A DNA stretch of 64,000 nt from positions 1 through 64,000 of the forward strand of contig NZ_BHGL01000017.1 of the NCBI RefSeq assembly GCF_003864975.1, read 5' to 3'. Below are positions 9,359 to 18,375 of this stretch, piece after piece. Source of the stretch: Sulfuriferula thiophila. GTDB lineage: Bacteria > Pseudomonadota > Gammaproteobacteria > Burkholderiales > Sulfuriferulaceae. The notes under the pieces were generated by a model that saw nothing but the letters and a program-made list of their open reading frames with translations, did no database searches and was not told the DNA's origin. Position 1 is the stretch's first letter. The number at the start of each line of letters is the position of its first letter. The position numbers and the translations under genes are program-made.

Positions 9359-9774
9359 TTATTTAACTTGCGAATGCGTTCAGCAGGACTAATGATATCT
9401 GTGACGCGTATACCAAACTTGTCATTCACCACCACCACTTCGCCTTGGGCTATCAAAAATCCATTGATGAGTATGTCCATAGGTTCGCCAGCCATACCCG
9501 CTAATTCAACGACAGAGCCTTGAGCTAACTGCAGCAGATTTTTGATTGCTATTTTAGTGCGACCGAGTTCAACTGTAAGTTGTACAGGAATATCAAGAAT
9601 GAAATCAATATCGTTGTGTGTGTCAGTTGGCACACTGCTGCCGGAGAACTCCTTGAAAATGGAAGGATTGGCAACGGATTCTGCCGCTTCAGGTGCTGGT
9701 TCAGAAGCGGCTTGTTCCGCCATCGCGGCGCCCCAGTCATCCATTGCTGAGTCGTCTTCGGTTGCTTCGGTCAT
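9355..9774 (-). CDS. fliN: Flagellar motor switch protein FliN
   Basis: C-ring component below FliM that takes part in switching and in docking export substrates. The C-terminal ~80 residues form the SpoA domain (FILDIPVQLTVELGRTKIAIKN, then LLQLAQGSVVELAG). The N-terminal ~55 residues are an acidic, alanine-rich extension that varies among species. The start overlaps the fliM stop codon as ATGA. Confidence 0.97.
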   Translation of the reverse strand: MTEATEDDSAMDDWGAAMAEQAASEPAPEAAESVANPSIFKEFSGSSVPTDTHNDIDFILDIPVQLTVELGRTKIAIKNLLQLAQGSVVELAGMAGEPMDILINGFLIAQGEVVVVNDKFGIRVTDIISPAERIRKLNK

Positions 9775-10769
9775 GATTTCTCTCCTTGATTGGCATCTTG
9801 TGTGCTGTATGAAATGAGTTTCTCCACGCGCAACGCATATTGCCCATTTAATGTCCCATAGCTACATTCCATAACCGGTACCTGGTCAACGGTAGCTTGA
9901 ATGACTTCGGTAATGTTTAGGGGGATTACATCACCCACCTGCATATTCAGGACGTCACGTACTGACGAATCGGCCGTGCCCATGTTGGCGACGATTTCCA
10001 CTTCGGCAGTCTGGATCTGCTGAGTCATCAGGCGTGTCCAGCGTTTATCTACATCAAGCGTTTCACCTTGTAGGCTGCTGCTGAGGAGGTCACGAATCGG
10101 TTCTATCATGGAGTAGGGCATGCAACAGTGAATTTCACCGTTTGATGGGCCTATTTCCAGTGTGAAAGTCGTGGTAACTACGACCTCATTCGGTGTGGCA
10201 ATATTGGCAAACTGGGTATTCATCTCCGAACGCACATATTCAAATTCGATTGGGTAGATGTGTGACCATGCTTTTGAATAGTTTTCGAAGAAGATATTTA
10301 AAACCCGTTGAATGATACGTTGTTCAGTTTGGGTAAAATCTCTGCCTTCAACCCGCGTATGAAAGCGCCCGTCGCCGCCAAAAAGGTTGTCGATAATTAA
10401 AAAAACCAGAGTGGGGTCAAAAACGATTAATGCTGTACCGCGTAATGGCTTGATTTGTACCAGGTTCAGGTTGGTCGGTACGACAAGGTTGCGAATGAAT
10501 TCACTGTATTTTGTAACGCGTACGGGGCCGACTGATATTTCAGCGGTGCGGCGCATAAAGCTAAACAGTCCTATGCGAAAAAGTCGGGCAAAACGCTCAT
10601 TAATGATTTCCAGTGTAGGCATACGCCCGCGCACAATTCGTTCTTGTGTGGCAAGGTTGTATGGACGTACACCGGAAGTATCTTCCTGAATCTCAGTATC
10701 ATCCTGTTCGCCAGTGACGCCCTTGAGCAGAGCGTCAACTTCGTCCTGAGAAAGGAAATTTTCTGCCAT
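9771..10769 (-). CDS. fliM: Flagellar motor switch protein FliM
   Basis: C-ring protein that receives CheY-P and reverses the motor. The N-terminus FLSQDEVDALLKGVTG is the conserved CheY-P-binding peptide. The middle domain (about 50-230) has the CheC-like fold, and the C-terminal SpoA domain includes VGDVIPLNI. The 332 residues are standard. It is 6 bases downstream of fliL and translationally overlaps fliN. Its partner cheY is in the same window. Confidence 0.98.
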   Translation of the reverse strand: MAENFLSQDEVDALLKGVTGEQDDTEIQEDTSGVRPYNLATQERIVRGRMPTLEIINERFARLFRIGLFSFMRRTAEISVGPVRVTKYSEFIRNLVVPTNLNLVQIKPLRGTALIVFDPTLVFLIIDNLFGGDGRFHTRVEGRDFTQTEQRIIQRVLNIFFENYSKAWSHIYPIEFEYVRSEMNTQFANIATPNEVVVTTTFTLEIGPSNGEIHCCMPYSMIEPIRDLLSSSLQGETLDVDKRWTRLMTQQIQTAEVEIVANMGTADSSVRDVLNMQVGDVIPLNITEVIQATVDQVPVMECSYGTLNGQYALRVEKLISYSTQDANQGEKS

Positions 10770-10775
10770 GATGTG

Positions 10776-11285
10776 TTACTGGATAACCAAAGAGGTGAAG
10801 AAAACGCCAGTGACTTTTTGTGCCTCAGCATTGGCCTCAAAGGGCTTATTTACCTCAGTCATGATGTCTTTGGCTAGTTTGGTTTTGCCCGGTTCATTGG
10901 ACAGATCAGATGCTTTTTTGCTGGAAAGCAGCAGCAATATCCGGCTACGTACCTGTGGCATACGTAATTTCAGTTCTTCTGCGTCTTTCTCTTCAGGAAC
11001 TTGCAATGTTAAAGCCGTCTGCAAATACTTATCCCCTTCAGCGCCTTCATCAGGTGTAAGGTTAACGGTGAAGTTCTCCAGTGTTACAAATACTGGAGGT
11101 TTGGCGGGTTCAGCCTTTTTTTCTTCATGATGTGAGCTTGGTTCGCGTGTCAGGAACCAAGCTGCTGCACCGCCACCACCGGCGAGCAACACAACGACAG
11201 CGCCGATAATAATAAATAAGGTTTTTTTAGATTTTCCTGCAGGCGCTTCATCTGTCGCTTCAGGTTTTGCCGGGGCTTTTGCCAT
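10776..11285 (-). CDS. fliL: Flagellar basal body-associated protein FliL
   Basis: Inner-membrane protein that surrounds the stator units and supports torque. It has an N-terminal lysine/proline-rich cytoplasmic stretch, one membrane helix (about residues 24-46) and a periplasmic domain with FVTLENFTVNLTPDEG and the C-terminal VTGVFFTSLVIQ typical of FliL. The 169 residues are normal. It lies 49 bases after fliK and 6 before fliM. Confidence 0.96.
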   Translation of the reverse strand: MAKAPAKPEATDEAPAGKSKKTLFIIIGAVVVLLAGGGGAAAWFLTREPSSHHEEKKAEPAKPPVFVTLENFTVNLTPDEGAEGDKYLQTALTLQVPEEKDAEELKLRMPQVRSRILLLLSSKKASDLSNEPGKTKLAKDIMTEVNKPFEANAEAQKVTGVFFTSLVIQ

Positions 11286-11334
11286 TTTGTATGCCTCTAA
11301 TTATTAAATTCAGGTGCGACTATTGTAATTGGAT

Positions 11335-12465
11335 TTAGACAAATGTGTTGACCAAACCTTGGCTGGTTACGGTTTTTCTTGGAATATTGATATTTTCCGT
11401 GGTTATCTCCGATATTGAGCTGGACTGGCGGGGTGTGCGTGAATCAGGCTGCGAGCCTTGCTGGCTGGAGTTGTCTGCACTTACGTTTGCTTGCCCTAGC
11501 TGTATTCCAGCATCGCTCATCATCTCACGTAATTTGGGCATGGCCGCCTCAATAGCCTGTCGAACTTCGGGTTGGGCAGCGATAAAGGTGGCGCTTGCCT
11601 GATCGTTAGTTACGTTGAGCACAACTTGTAGCGGACCTAAATCAGGCGGGTTAAGTGAAATGGATGCCGTCTGTGTAGCACCTCCCACCATCCATACTAT
11701 TTTTTGTCCTAATGCCTGATCCCAGGCAGGAGTGCCTACTCGAGGTGTCAGTTTGTCAGTAAGCTGGCCCGCCAGATTTTGCGCCATATCAATAGTTGAC
11801 GGTTGGGCGACTGCGGCAGTAGCCAGTAATTGGTTTTGTGCTTGTGTGTCTAGCGCATTAATGTTGTTGTCCATACGTATGTTTCGTGGATCGGCCAGCA
11901 TAACATCAGCATTTTTCAGCGTGTCCGCGAACTTTGCGTCTGCACGTAATTCCTGCATAGTATCCGGCTTGGCAGAGTCCATGGCGAGTTTATCCGTGAC
12001 CAAAGATGCCGACTGCCTGGTTGTCAGCGCATTGTTTTGCGCGATATCCTGACCAGCGAGGTTGTTTGCAACAGCCGCTTGCAGGTTACGGCCTGATATT
12101 GCTGCCAGCATATCCTGGGATGATCCGGCTGCTTTAGTGCCTGCCAATAGAGGCTGGCTATCAGTTTTGGCCACATGATCTTGTGGCAGGGTAGTTGCGG
12201 GTTGCAGATTGCCTAACATGGCCAACATCTCAGCTGATGCCTGCGGTGATGTATCCTCGATTTGCGTTTTGCTATCAACCTTATCAGACGATTGTTGTGT
12301 GTCGACCTTGCCATCTTTGCTTGCACTTTTGCCGGATGTTTTTGGCTGTTGGTGTTGTGCCATTTCGTTAGATAAAACCCGATTGAACGGTACATCGGGT
12401 GTAGTCGTATTAGCTGTTTTATCAACGCTTGCCTGTGGCGTTATGGTGATAGGGGTCACTGCCAT
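11335..12465 (-). CDS. fliK: Flagellar hook-length control protein FliK
   Basis: Secreted molecular ruler that measures the hook and switches export to filament substrates. The first ~270 residues are low-complexity, rich in Gln, Ser, Thr and Ala, as usual for the ruler region. The C-terminal part holds the conserved core ASISLNPPDLGPLQVVLNV and a stretch on EVRQAIEAAMPKLREMMSDAGIQ (split by a few residues from it). The frame runs back to 12636, but the ATG at 12465 (MAVTPITI) has a good GAGGAT ribosome site and avoids overlapping fliJ, so it was chosen (376 residues). Confidence 0.93.
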   Translation of the reverse strand: MAVTPITITPQASVDKTANTTTPDVPFNRVLSNEMAQHQQPKTSGKSASKDGKVDTQQSSDKVDSKTQIEDTSPQASAEMLAMLGNLQPATTLPQDHVAKTDSQPLLAGTKAAGSSQDMLAAISGRNLQAAVANNLAGQDIAQNNALTTRQSASLVTDKLAMDSAKPDTMQELRADAKFADTLKNADVMLADPRNIRMDNNINALDTQAQNQLLATAAVAQPSTIDMAQNLAGQLTDKLTPRVGTPAWDQALGQKIVWMVGGATQTASISLNPPDLGPLQVVLNVTNDQASATFIAAQPEVRQAIEAAMPKLREMMSDAGIQLGQANVSADNSSQQGSQPDSRTPRQSSSISEITTENINIPRKTVTSQGLVNTFV

Positions 12466-12496
12466 TTTGTTTATCCTCGTCTCGATAACAACGTGA

Positions 12497-12967
12497 TTAT
12501 TCGTGCCCAATTGAATGCTTGTAAATGTGCCCTTTATTTGCCGAATTTCTGTTGGCATATTCATCCGTCGCCTTTTGTTCACGGCGTACAGCTTGCTGCT
12601 GCGCTTGTTGCTGCGCGCGATGCGCCAGCGTATCAAAGGACATGCGTTTACGTTCAGCGGTTTGCCACGCTTGACGCTCCACTTCTATATGATGTTGTGA
12701 ATGTTTGATAATCTCACGTTGACCATCAATGGCATCGTCCAGCTTGTTGAGAAAAACCCTGAAATTCTGATAGCCTTGAGTCGATAAGCCCGAGGACAAG
12801 TCCTGCTGGCAACGATTCGCATAGTCTTCACGGTACTGTAGCAGTAGCGTCAGTTTTTGCTCATTATCTTCGTGTGTGCGCATAGCGACACCGAGCCGTC
12901 TGGCGAACTCATCCACTTCCTTGCTGGCTAACTCTATGAGTGTTTGAATTGCCGAATGATTTGCCAT
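12497..12967 (-). CDS. fliJ: Flagellar export protein FliJ
   Basis: Soluble coiled-coil stalk of the export ATPase that links FliI to FlhA. The 156 residues are almost entirely helical with heptad-like patterning and many Gln, Glu and Arg residues, including LLLQYREDYANRCQQ, as in FliJ. A TTG at 12973 extends it by two residues; the ATG at 12967 is preferred because GGGGA lies 7 bases upstream. It is between fliI and fliK, with an 83-base gap to fliI that contains an inverted repeat. Confidence 0.93.
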   Translation of the reverse strand: MANHSAIQTLIELASKEVDEFARRLGVAMRTHEDNEQKLTLLLQYREDYANRCQQDLSSGLSTQGYQNFRVFLNKLDDAIDGQREIIKHSQHHIEVERQAWQTAERKRMSFDTLAHRAQQQAQQQAVRREQKATDEYANRNSANKGHIYKHSIGHE

Positions 12968-12991
12968 GCTCAATTCCCCACAGGAAGTCGT

Positions 12992-13040
12992 AAAACAGGA
13001 TACTTAACTACCCCTACAGTACTAATTGTAATCCTGTTTT
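12992..13040. repeat. Inverted repeat between fliI and fliJ
   Basis: AAAACAGGAT at 12992-13001 is perfectly repeated in inverse as ATCCTGTTTT at 13031-13040, with a 29-base loop. In the operon mRNA (minus strand) it could form a stem-loop just upstream of fliJ. It lacks a U-tract outside the stem on the minus strand, so it is not a convincing terminator. It may be an mRNA-processing or attenuation element. Confidence 0.5.
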
Positions 13041-13050
13041 TTAAATTCAA

Positions 13051-14454
13051 TCACTCGAATAGAGCGGAAAGTTGCCCTAAGCTCTCTTGAATGCCCGCTC
13101 TTTCGTTTATGTTTTGTTGCAAGAAATGTTCAATATTGGCATGGCGAGCAATTGCGTCATCCACTACCGGGTCGCTGCCGGCACTGTATGCGCCGACATT
13201 TATCAGATCCCGGTTGCGTTGATAACTTGAATACAGCTGTTTGAGTCGCCGCGCATTCTGTTGATGTTCTACAGAGGTAATGTTATGCATTGCGCGACTA
13301 ATAGATTGCTCAATATCGATGGCTGGATAATGACCGCTTTCAGCCAGACTGCGGTTCAGCACAATATGTCCATCCAGAATCGCGCGTGCGGCATCAGCAA
13401 TTGGGTCTTGTTGGTCATCACCTTCGGTAAGTACCGTGTAAAACGCCGTAATTGACCCGCCGCCGGCCTTGCCGTTGCCGGCGCGCTCCACCAGTGTTGG
13501 TAATTTGGCGAATACCGATGGCGGGTAGCCTTTGGTTGCAGGCGGCTCACCTATCGCCAATGCGATTTCCCGTTGTGCCATGGCGTAGCGGGTGAGTGAA
13601 TCCATGATGAGTAATACATTTAATCCCTGGTTGCGGAAATTCTCTGCAATCGTCGTTGCGTAAGCAGCACCTTGCAGGCGCATCAGTGGCGGGGTATCGG
13701 CAGGTGCCGCAATGACGACGGCTCGGGCTAGCCCTTCGGGTCCGAGTATTTGTTCTATGAATTCTTTGACCTCACGGCCGCGTTCGCCAATCAGACCGAC
13801 TACAATCACATCGGCACTGGTATAGCGGGCCATCATACCGAGCAATACGCTTTTACCGACACCGGAGCCTGCAAACAGCCCCATGCGTTGGCCTCGGCCA
13901 ACCGTGAGTATGCTGTTAATCGCACGCACACCGACATCCAGAATCTCGGTAATAGGTGCTCGGCCCAGTGGGTTGGCTGCACGTACGCTAAGTGGTGCTG
14001 TTTCCATGGCGGGCAGAGGGCCCAATTGGTCGAGTGGGCGGCCGGCACCATCCAGTACACGGCCTAATAAATCTGCGCCTACAGGCAAGTGGCGTGTGCG
14101 GTCAGTAGCGCGTCGCTTAGGTTTGGATGAGGGCAGGTGAGTCGGGCCGGCGCCGGCTATTTCCAGTGGCAACACGGGGGTGCCGGGTATGATGCCTTCG
14201 ACGTCACTTTGTGGCATCAGGAAAAGGCGCTCGCCATCAAATCCTACAACTTCTGCTTCCAGCATTGCGCCGGTTGGCAGCGGGATGACACATGCGCTGC
14301 CAACGGGTAGTTTTAATCCCACTGCCTCCATAACCAGTCCTGCGACACGTGTGACTCGGCCGGCAACTAGGATAGGTTTTGCGGTGTCCAGTAACGACAC
14401 ACAGCTATTGAGGTAGGCTTTCCAGTGTTCGCTATGGCTGTGTGTTGAGCTCAT
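13051..14454 (-). CDS. fliI: Flagellum-specific ATPase FliI
   Basis: Hexameric ATPase at the base of the flagellar export apparatus, related to the F1 beta subunit. The Walker A loop is [11 protein letters not shown] at about residues 192-202; Walker B is [11 protein letters not shown] near 283, and the family block [20 protein letters not shown] follows directly. The 467 residues are normal. The ATG overlaps the fliH stop as ATGA. Partners FliH and FliJ flank it. Confidence 0.98.
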   Translation of the reverse strand: MSSTHSHSEHWKAYLNSCVSLLDTAKPILVAGRVTRVAGLVMEAVGLKLPVGSACVIPLPTGAMLEAEVVGFDGERLFLMPQSDVEGIIPGTPVLPLEIAGAGPTHLPSSKPKRRATDRTRHLPVGADLLGRVLDGAGRPLDQLGPLPAMETAPLSVRAANPLGRAPITEILDVGVRAINSILTVGRGQRMGLFAGSGVGKSVLLGMMARYTSADVIVVGLIGERGREVKEFIEQILGPEGLARAVVIAAPADTPPLMRLQGAAYATTIAENFRNQGLNVLLIMDSLTRYAMAQREIALAIGEPPATKGYPPSVFAKLPTLVERAGNGKAGGGSITAFYTVLTEGDDQQDPIADAARAILDGHIVLNRSLAESGHYPAIDIEQSISRAMHNITSVEHQQNARRLKQLYSSYQRNRDLINVGAYSAGSDPVVDDAIARHANIEHFLQQNINERAGIQESLGQLSALFE

Positions 14455-15101
14455 GTTTTAAGCCAGTCTGCTTCCTTCCCTAAGGCCAGCGCCAGTCTTT
14501 CCCAGCGTGTACTGAGGGTTGCATCAATCTGGTTGGAATTGGTTTCGATACGGCAGCCACCTGCTTCGATCTGACTGTCTTCGATGATGCTCCAGCCATT
14601 CTGGCTGAGCTCATCAAGCAAATGCTCTTTTACCAACGTGGCGTCATCCGGGTTGAGTATCAGTTTGGCATTGCGTTGCAACGCCGGTAGATCGCGTATC
14701 GCTTCGTTAATGATAGGGATCACTAGTTCCGGACGTATTGGCAGCGCGGTTTTAATCATGGCCTGGGCAATATTCATGGTGAGGTCGAGCAGATCTGCGG
14801 CGATGAGATTGTCAGCCTGGGCTAGTTCATTGTTGAAGTTTTCGACAATGCTGGAAAACTGGTTAATTAACAGTGCTGTTTGCTGGCGACTCTCTGCTAG
14901 CCCAGCTTCCAAACCTTCACTGTGTCCAGTTTGATAACCTTCAGCCAGGCCTTTGGTATAGGCTTCGCGTCGCGCCTGTTCGCGAATGGCAACAAGCTCC
15001 TCATTAGTGGAGGACGATGCTGCTGCCACTTTATTCGAGGGCTCATCTAATGAGGCCATTTCCCAGCGTTGATAGGCGGTAAGTTGTTCCTTGGGTATCA
15101 T
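14451..15101 (-). CDS. fliH: Flagellar assembly protein FliH
   Basis: Regulator and tether of the FliI ATPase, binding it to the C-ring protein FliN. The N-terminal third includes a run of G-xxx-G spaced glycines ([20 protein letters not shown], about 53-72), a hallmark of FliH helices. The C-terminal domain has [11 protein letters not shown] and [19 protein letters not shown], as in FliH/YscL. The 216 residues fit. It lies 18 bases after fliG. Confidence 0.96.
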   Translation of the reverse strand: MIPKEQLTAYQRWEMASLDEPSNKVAAASSSTNEELVAIREQARREAYTKGLAEGYQTGHSEGLEAGLAESRQQTALLINQFSSIVENFNNELAQADNLIAADLLDLTMNIAQAMIKTALPIRPELVIPIINEAIRDLPALQRNAKLILNPDDATLVKEHLLDELSQNGWSIIEDSQIEAGGCRIETNSNQIDATLSTRWERLALALGKEADWLKT

Positions 15102-15119
15102 GATTGCGCCTGTTCGATA

Positions 15120-16118
15120 TTAGAGGAATGCATCCTCACCTTTACCACCTAACGCAATCTGGCCTTCGTCGGACAGGCGGCGTACGATGATCAGGATCGC
15201 TTTTTGTTGCGCTTCGACTTCCGATACGCGTACCGGCCCCTTGGACTCCAGGTCTTCGCGCATCATTTCAGCAGCACGCTGTGACATATTCTTAAGTATT
15301 TTGTCACGTAATTCCGGCGCGGCACCTTTCAGCGCAACGATCAGTGAATCAGACTGCACTTCGCGCAGTAATAACTGTATGCCCCGGTCATCAATCTCCA
15401 TCAGATTTTCAAAACCAAACATTTCATCCATGACCTTCTGCGCCATGTCGTTATCGTAATTCCTTAATGCTTCCATAGCCGATTCTTCAATAGCGCCGCT
15501 CATGAAGTTGAGCAAATCTGCAGCGGTGCGCGTACCACCCATGGGCTGCTTTTTGACGTTGTTTTCATTGCCGGAGAGCAGTTTGGTCAGTACGTCATTC
15601 AATTCGCGCAGTGCCGCCGGCTGGATGCCGTCCAGCGTGGCTATACGCAGCAAGACGTCATTGCGTAGCCGTTCGGTGAAGTGTGTCAGGATTTCAGAAG
15701 CCTGTTCCCGCTCCAGGTGAACCAGGATCGTTGCAATAATTTGTGGGTGTTCATTGAGGATTAGGTCCGCAACAGATTCGGCATCCATCCATTTCAGGCT
15801 TTCTATACCGCTGGCATCATTGCCGCCCAAAATCCGGTTCAGCAATGATGATGCTTTGTCCGAGCCTAATGCCTGCGTCATGACTGCGCGGATATACTCG
15901 TCAGAATCGACACCTATGCCCGAGTTAAGCGATGTGATCTTGTTGAAATCACTTAATACATTGGCAATTTCTTCATGGGGGATGGTGCTCATTGCTGACA
16001 TCGCCTCACCCAGTTTCTGGACTTCGCGTGGACTCAAGTGCTTTAATACTTCAGATGCCTCATCCTGCCCTAGCGACAGCATCAGGATAGCGGCTTTATG
16101 TACACCGTCATTACTCAT
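15120..16118 (-). CDS. fliG: Flagellar motor switch protein FliG
   Basis: Switch protein that couples stator movement to rotor torque. Three armadillo-like domains span the 332 residues: the N-terminal FliF-binding part (KAAILMLSLGQDEASEVLKH), a middle domain containing an EHPQIIATILVHLE block, and the C-terminal torque helix with the charged stretch LKGAAPELRDKILKNMSQRA. The start lies 8 bases inside the end of fliF, indicating coupling to its ring partner. Confidence 0.98.
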   Translation of the reverse strand: MSNDGVHKAAILMLSLGQDEASEVLKHLSPREVQKLGEAMSAMSTIPHEEIANVLSDFNKITSLNSGIGVDSDEYIRAVMTQALGSDKASSLLNRILGGNDASGIESLKWMDAESVADLILNEHPQIIATILVHLEREQASEILTHFTERLRNDVLLRIATLDGIQPAALRELNDVLTKLLSGNENNVKKQPMGGTRTAADLLNFMSGAIEESAMEALRNYDNDMAQKVMDEMFGFENLMEIDDRGIQLLLREVQSDSLIVALKGAAPELRDKILKNMSQRAAEMMREDLESKGPVRVSEVEAQQKAILIIVRRLSDEGQIALGGKGEDAFL

Positions 16119-17811
16119 TATTCACCCATGCTTTTACGACATTGGCGACGACTTTAGGATTGTCTTTGGCAACTTGCTTCGCCATGTCTAGATTTTTTTG
16201 ATAAGTGGTGGTGGGGTGAGGGGTGTGCTCCCCGGCTTTACCTTCTTCCGAAAGATGAACTTCGCTACCTTCATCTTCATCGTAGTCAGTATCTTCTTCA
16301 CCCTCAACATGATGGTGTTTATGCGGAGGGTGCGTGAGTTTTTCCAGCAAGGGTTTTAGCACCTTTTTATACAGGTACAGCAAAGCAATAAATGCGAGCA
16401 AATATCTGCCAATATCTTTGGCGAGCTGAATGTTATCCGGCTGTTTCCATAATGGAACTTCAGGGATGATCTCAGGTTTGGCTGCTGCGAATGGGCTGTT
16501 TACCACATTCAGCGTATCACCACGAGCCTGGCTGTAACCCATGGCTTCTTTGACCAGATCGCTGATTTGGGTTTTTTCAGCTTCGGTAAGTGGGACGTCT
16601 TTGGTTTTGCCTTTTTTGTCCGTAGTCTGTTTGTAATTCACTACGACTGCAACTGACAAGCGTTTTAATCCGCCCATAGGCTGCTGGACATAACGTATGG
16701 TTTTGTCGACTTCGTAATTGACAGTCGAGTCCTTGTGAATAACAGCGGGTGGTGTCGTGGTCGTGGCAGTATTGGCGGCTGCATTTGCGCCAGGCGGAGT
16801 CGTGCCGGTGGCTGGTGGTGGCGTAGTAATTGGAGCAGTAGCCGGTACCGGTGGCTGATTTGACAGCGCGCCAGGTATGCCACTGGCATTCCCTGCGCCA
16901 TTCATGCTCTCGCTGGTTTGCTGGCTACGCATCGCAGCCGCTTCCGGTGGGGTGTTGGGCTTGTACGTTTCTGCGGCCTGCTCACTGTGCGAGAAATCAA
17001 CGTCAGCGGTGACTTCGGCGTGGACGTTATTAGCCCCTACGATAGGGGTGATGATGGATTCGATACGTTTGGCGACATCTTGCTGCAATTCTTGTACGTA
17101 TTTCAACTGACTGGGGTCGAGTCCATTGTTGGCCAGTTTTTTACTGGTGTCAGAGAGTAGATTGCCATTTTGATCGACAATGGTGACATTGCTGGGTGTC
17201 AATTCAGGTACGCTGCTGGCCAGTAAATGCACGATGGCGCTGACTTGAGCGGGGTCTAACGCGCGGCCTGGTTCGAGGTTAAGTAATACCGACGCAGTCG
17301 GCTTTTGCTGGTCGCGGACAAATACGGAAGCTTTGGGCAGAGCGAGATGAACGCGTGCAGCCTGCACTGCGCTGACAGCTTGTATGGTTTGCGCTAGTTC
17401 ACCTTCGAGCGCGCGTTGAAAATTAACCTGTTCCAGAAATTGCGAGGTACCCAGTTTCTGATTTTCCATCAGTTCAAAGCCGACATTGCCGCCTTTGGGC
17501 AAGCCCTGCGAGGCTAATTTAAGGCGGATGTCATGAACCTGATCAGCCGGTACCAGAATTGCACCGCCGCCTTCAGCGTATTTGTAAGGCACATTCATTT
17601 GCTGGAGTGAGGCGACAATGGCACCGCCATCCCTGTCGCTGAAATTGGAAAATAACACACGATAGTCAGGTTTCTGACTCCACATCCACACTCCGGCCAT
17701 CACAGCAACGACCGCCGCCACTCCCAGCATGAGGGCGAACCTGCGCCCCATTGCGGATTGCGTAAAGTTGGAAAATCCAGTTGTCGCGGTTAGTTGGCCT
17801 TCAGCAGCCAT
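16111..17811 (-). CDS. fliF: Flagellar MS-ring protein FliF
   Basis: Builds the MS ring in the inner membrane, the platform for the motor and export gate. It has two membrane helices (about residues 25-44 and about 460-478) around a periplasmic region with ring-building motifs (YRVLFSNFSDRDGGAIVASL, ALPKASVFVRDQ). The C-terminal tail that binds FliG is present. A Pro/Thr/Ala-rich stretch at about residues 305-355 interrupts the periplasmic part. The acidic run EGEEDTDYDEDEGSEVHLSE follows the second helix. First gene of the leftward operon. Confidence 0.97.
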   Translation of the reverse strand: MAAEGQLTATTGFSNFTQSAMGRRFALMLGVAAVVAVMAGVWMWSQKPDYRVLFSNFSDRDGGAIVASLQQMNVPYKYAEGGGAILVPADQVHDIRLKLASQGLPKGGNVGFELMENQKLGTSQFLEQVNFQRALEGELAQTIQAVSAVQAARVHLALPKASVFVRDQQKPTASVLLNLEPGRALDPAQVSAIVHLLASSVPELTPSNVTIVDQNGNLLSDTSKKLANNGLDPSQLKYVQELQQDVAKRIESIITPIVGANNVHAEVTADVDFSHSEQAAETYKPNTPPEAAAMRSQQTSESMNGAGNASGIPGALSNQPPVPATAPITTPPPATGTTPPGANAAANTATTTTPPAVIHKDSTVNYEVDKTIRYVQQPMGGLKRLSVAVVVNYKQTTDKKGKTKDVPLTEAEKTQISDLVKEAMGYSQARGDTLNVVNSPFAAAKPEIIPEVPLWKQPDNIQLAKDIGRYLLAFIALLYLYKKVLKPLLEKLTHPPHKHHHVEGEEDTDYDEDEGSEVHLSEEGKAGEHTPHPTTTYQKNLDMAKQVAKDNPKVVANVVKAWVNNE

Positions 17812-18015
17812 GGTTATGTTCCCATCTAAGATGTAGTTGCATTAATGCCGCATGGTCATGCGTCTTCCAGAGGCGCAGATTCTTATTATCCATTATCAAT
17901 GAGCAATATTATTTTAATAGCGCAAATAAAGCCAGATTTACCCCGCTAATCTTAAGCTGATAAATGACAACCATGACGTAAGATTACGAATACATAGCAT
18001 AAATGGAGAAATGTC
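17812..18015. promoter_or_regulatory. Divergent regulatory region between fliF and fliE
   Basis: This 204-base gap separates the divergent start codons of fliF (-) and fliE (+) and must hold promoters for both. On the plus strand GCTGATAA at 17956-17963 matches seven of eight bases of the sigma-28 -10 element, but the -35 position (TTTA, 15 bases upstream) matches poorly. I found no properly spaced sigma-54 -24/-12 pair. No gene is apparent in it. Confidence 0.4.
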
Positions 18016-18357
18016 ATGATAACCGGTGCGATCGATACGAGTAAGATCGAAGCCATGATGGCGCAACTGAAAGCTGCCTCGGCCCGTGCTCAGGGTATAG
18101 AAAATCCTATACAGACTGAGAAAACTACGCCAAAAGTTGATTTTGCTGATGCACTGAAATCGTCTTTGGATCACGTTAGCCAGTTGCAGCATCAATCCAA
18201 TACACTTGGACAGAACTTTGTTATGGGCGATGACAAGGTGAGTCTGTCAGAAGTCATGATCTCCATGCAGAAGGCCAATCTCTCTTTCCAGGAGACAATA
18301 CAGGTGCGTAATAAACTGGTCGCTGCTTATCGTGAAATCATGAGCATGCAGGTTTAA
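18016..18357 (+). CDS. fliE: Flagellar hook-basal body protein FliE
   Basis: Joins the MS ring to the proximal rod and is the first export substrate. The 113 residues include the FliE features: DFADALKSSLDHVSQLQ in the middle, VMGDDKVSLSEVMISMQKAN and the C-terminal ETIQVRNKLVAAYREIMSMQV helix. It is transcribed away from fliF rather than leading the fliF operon as in many bacteria. A GGAGAAATGTC leader precedes the ATG. Confidence 0.97.
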   Translation: MITGAIDTSKIEAMMAQLKAASARAQGIENPIQTEKTTPKVDFADALKSSLDHVSQLQHQSNTLGQNFVMGDDKVSLSEVMISMQKANLSFQETIQVRNKLVAAYREIMSMQV

Positions 18358-18375
18358 GTTAACATTTTCAGCAAT

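Noticed and set aside
17920-17935. Sigma-54-like TGGC...TTGC on the minus strand upstream of fliF
   Set aside because: Only 8 bases separate GG and GC, two fewer than required.
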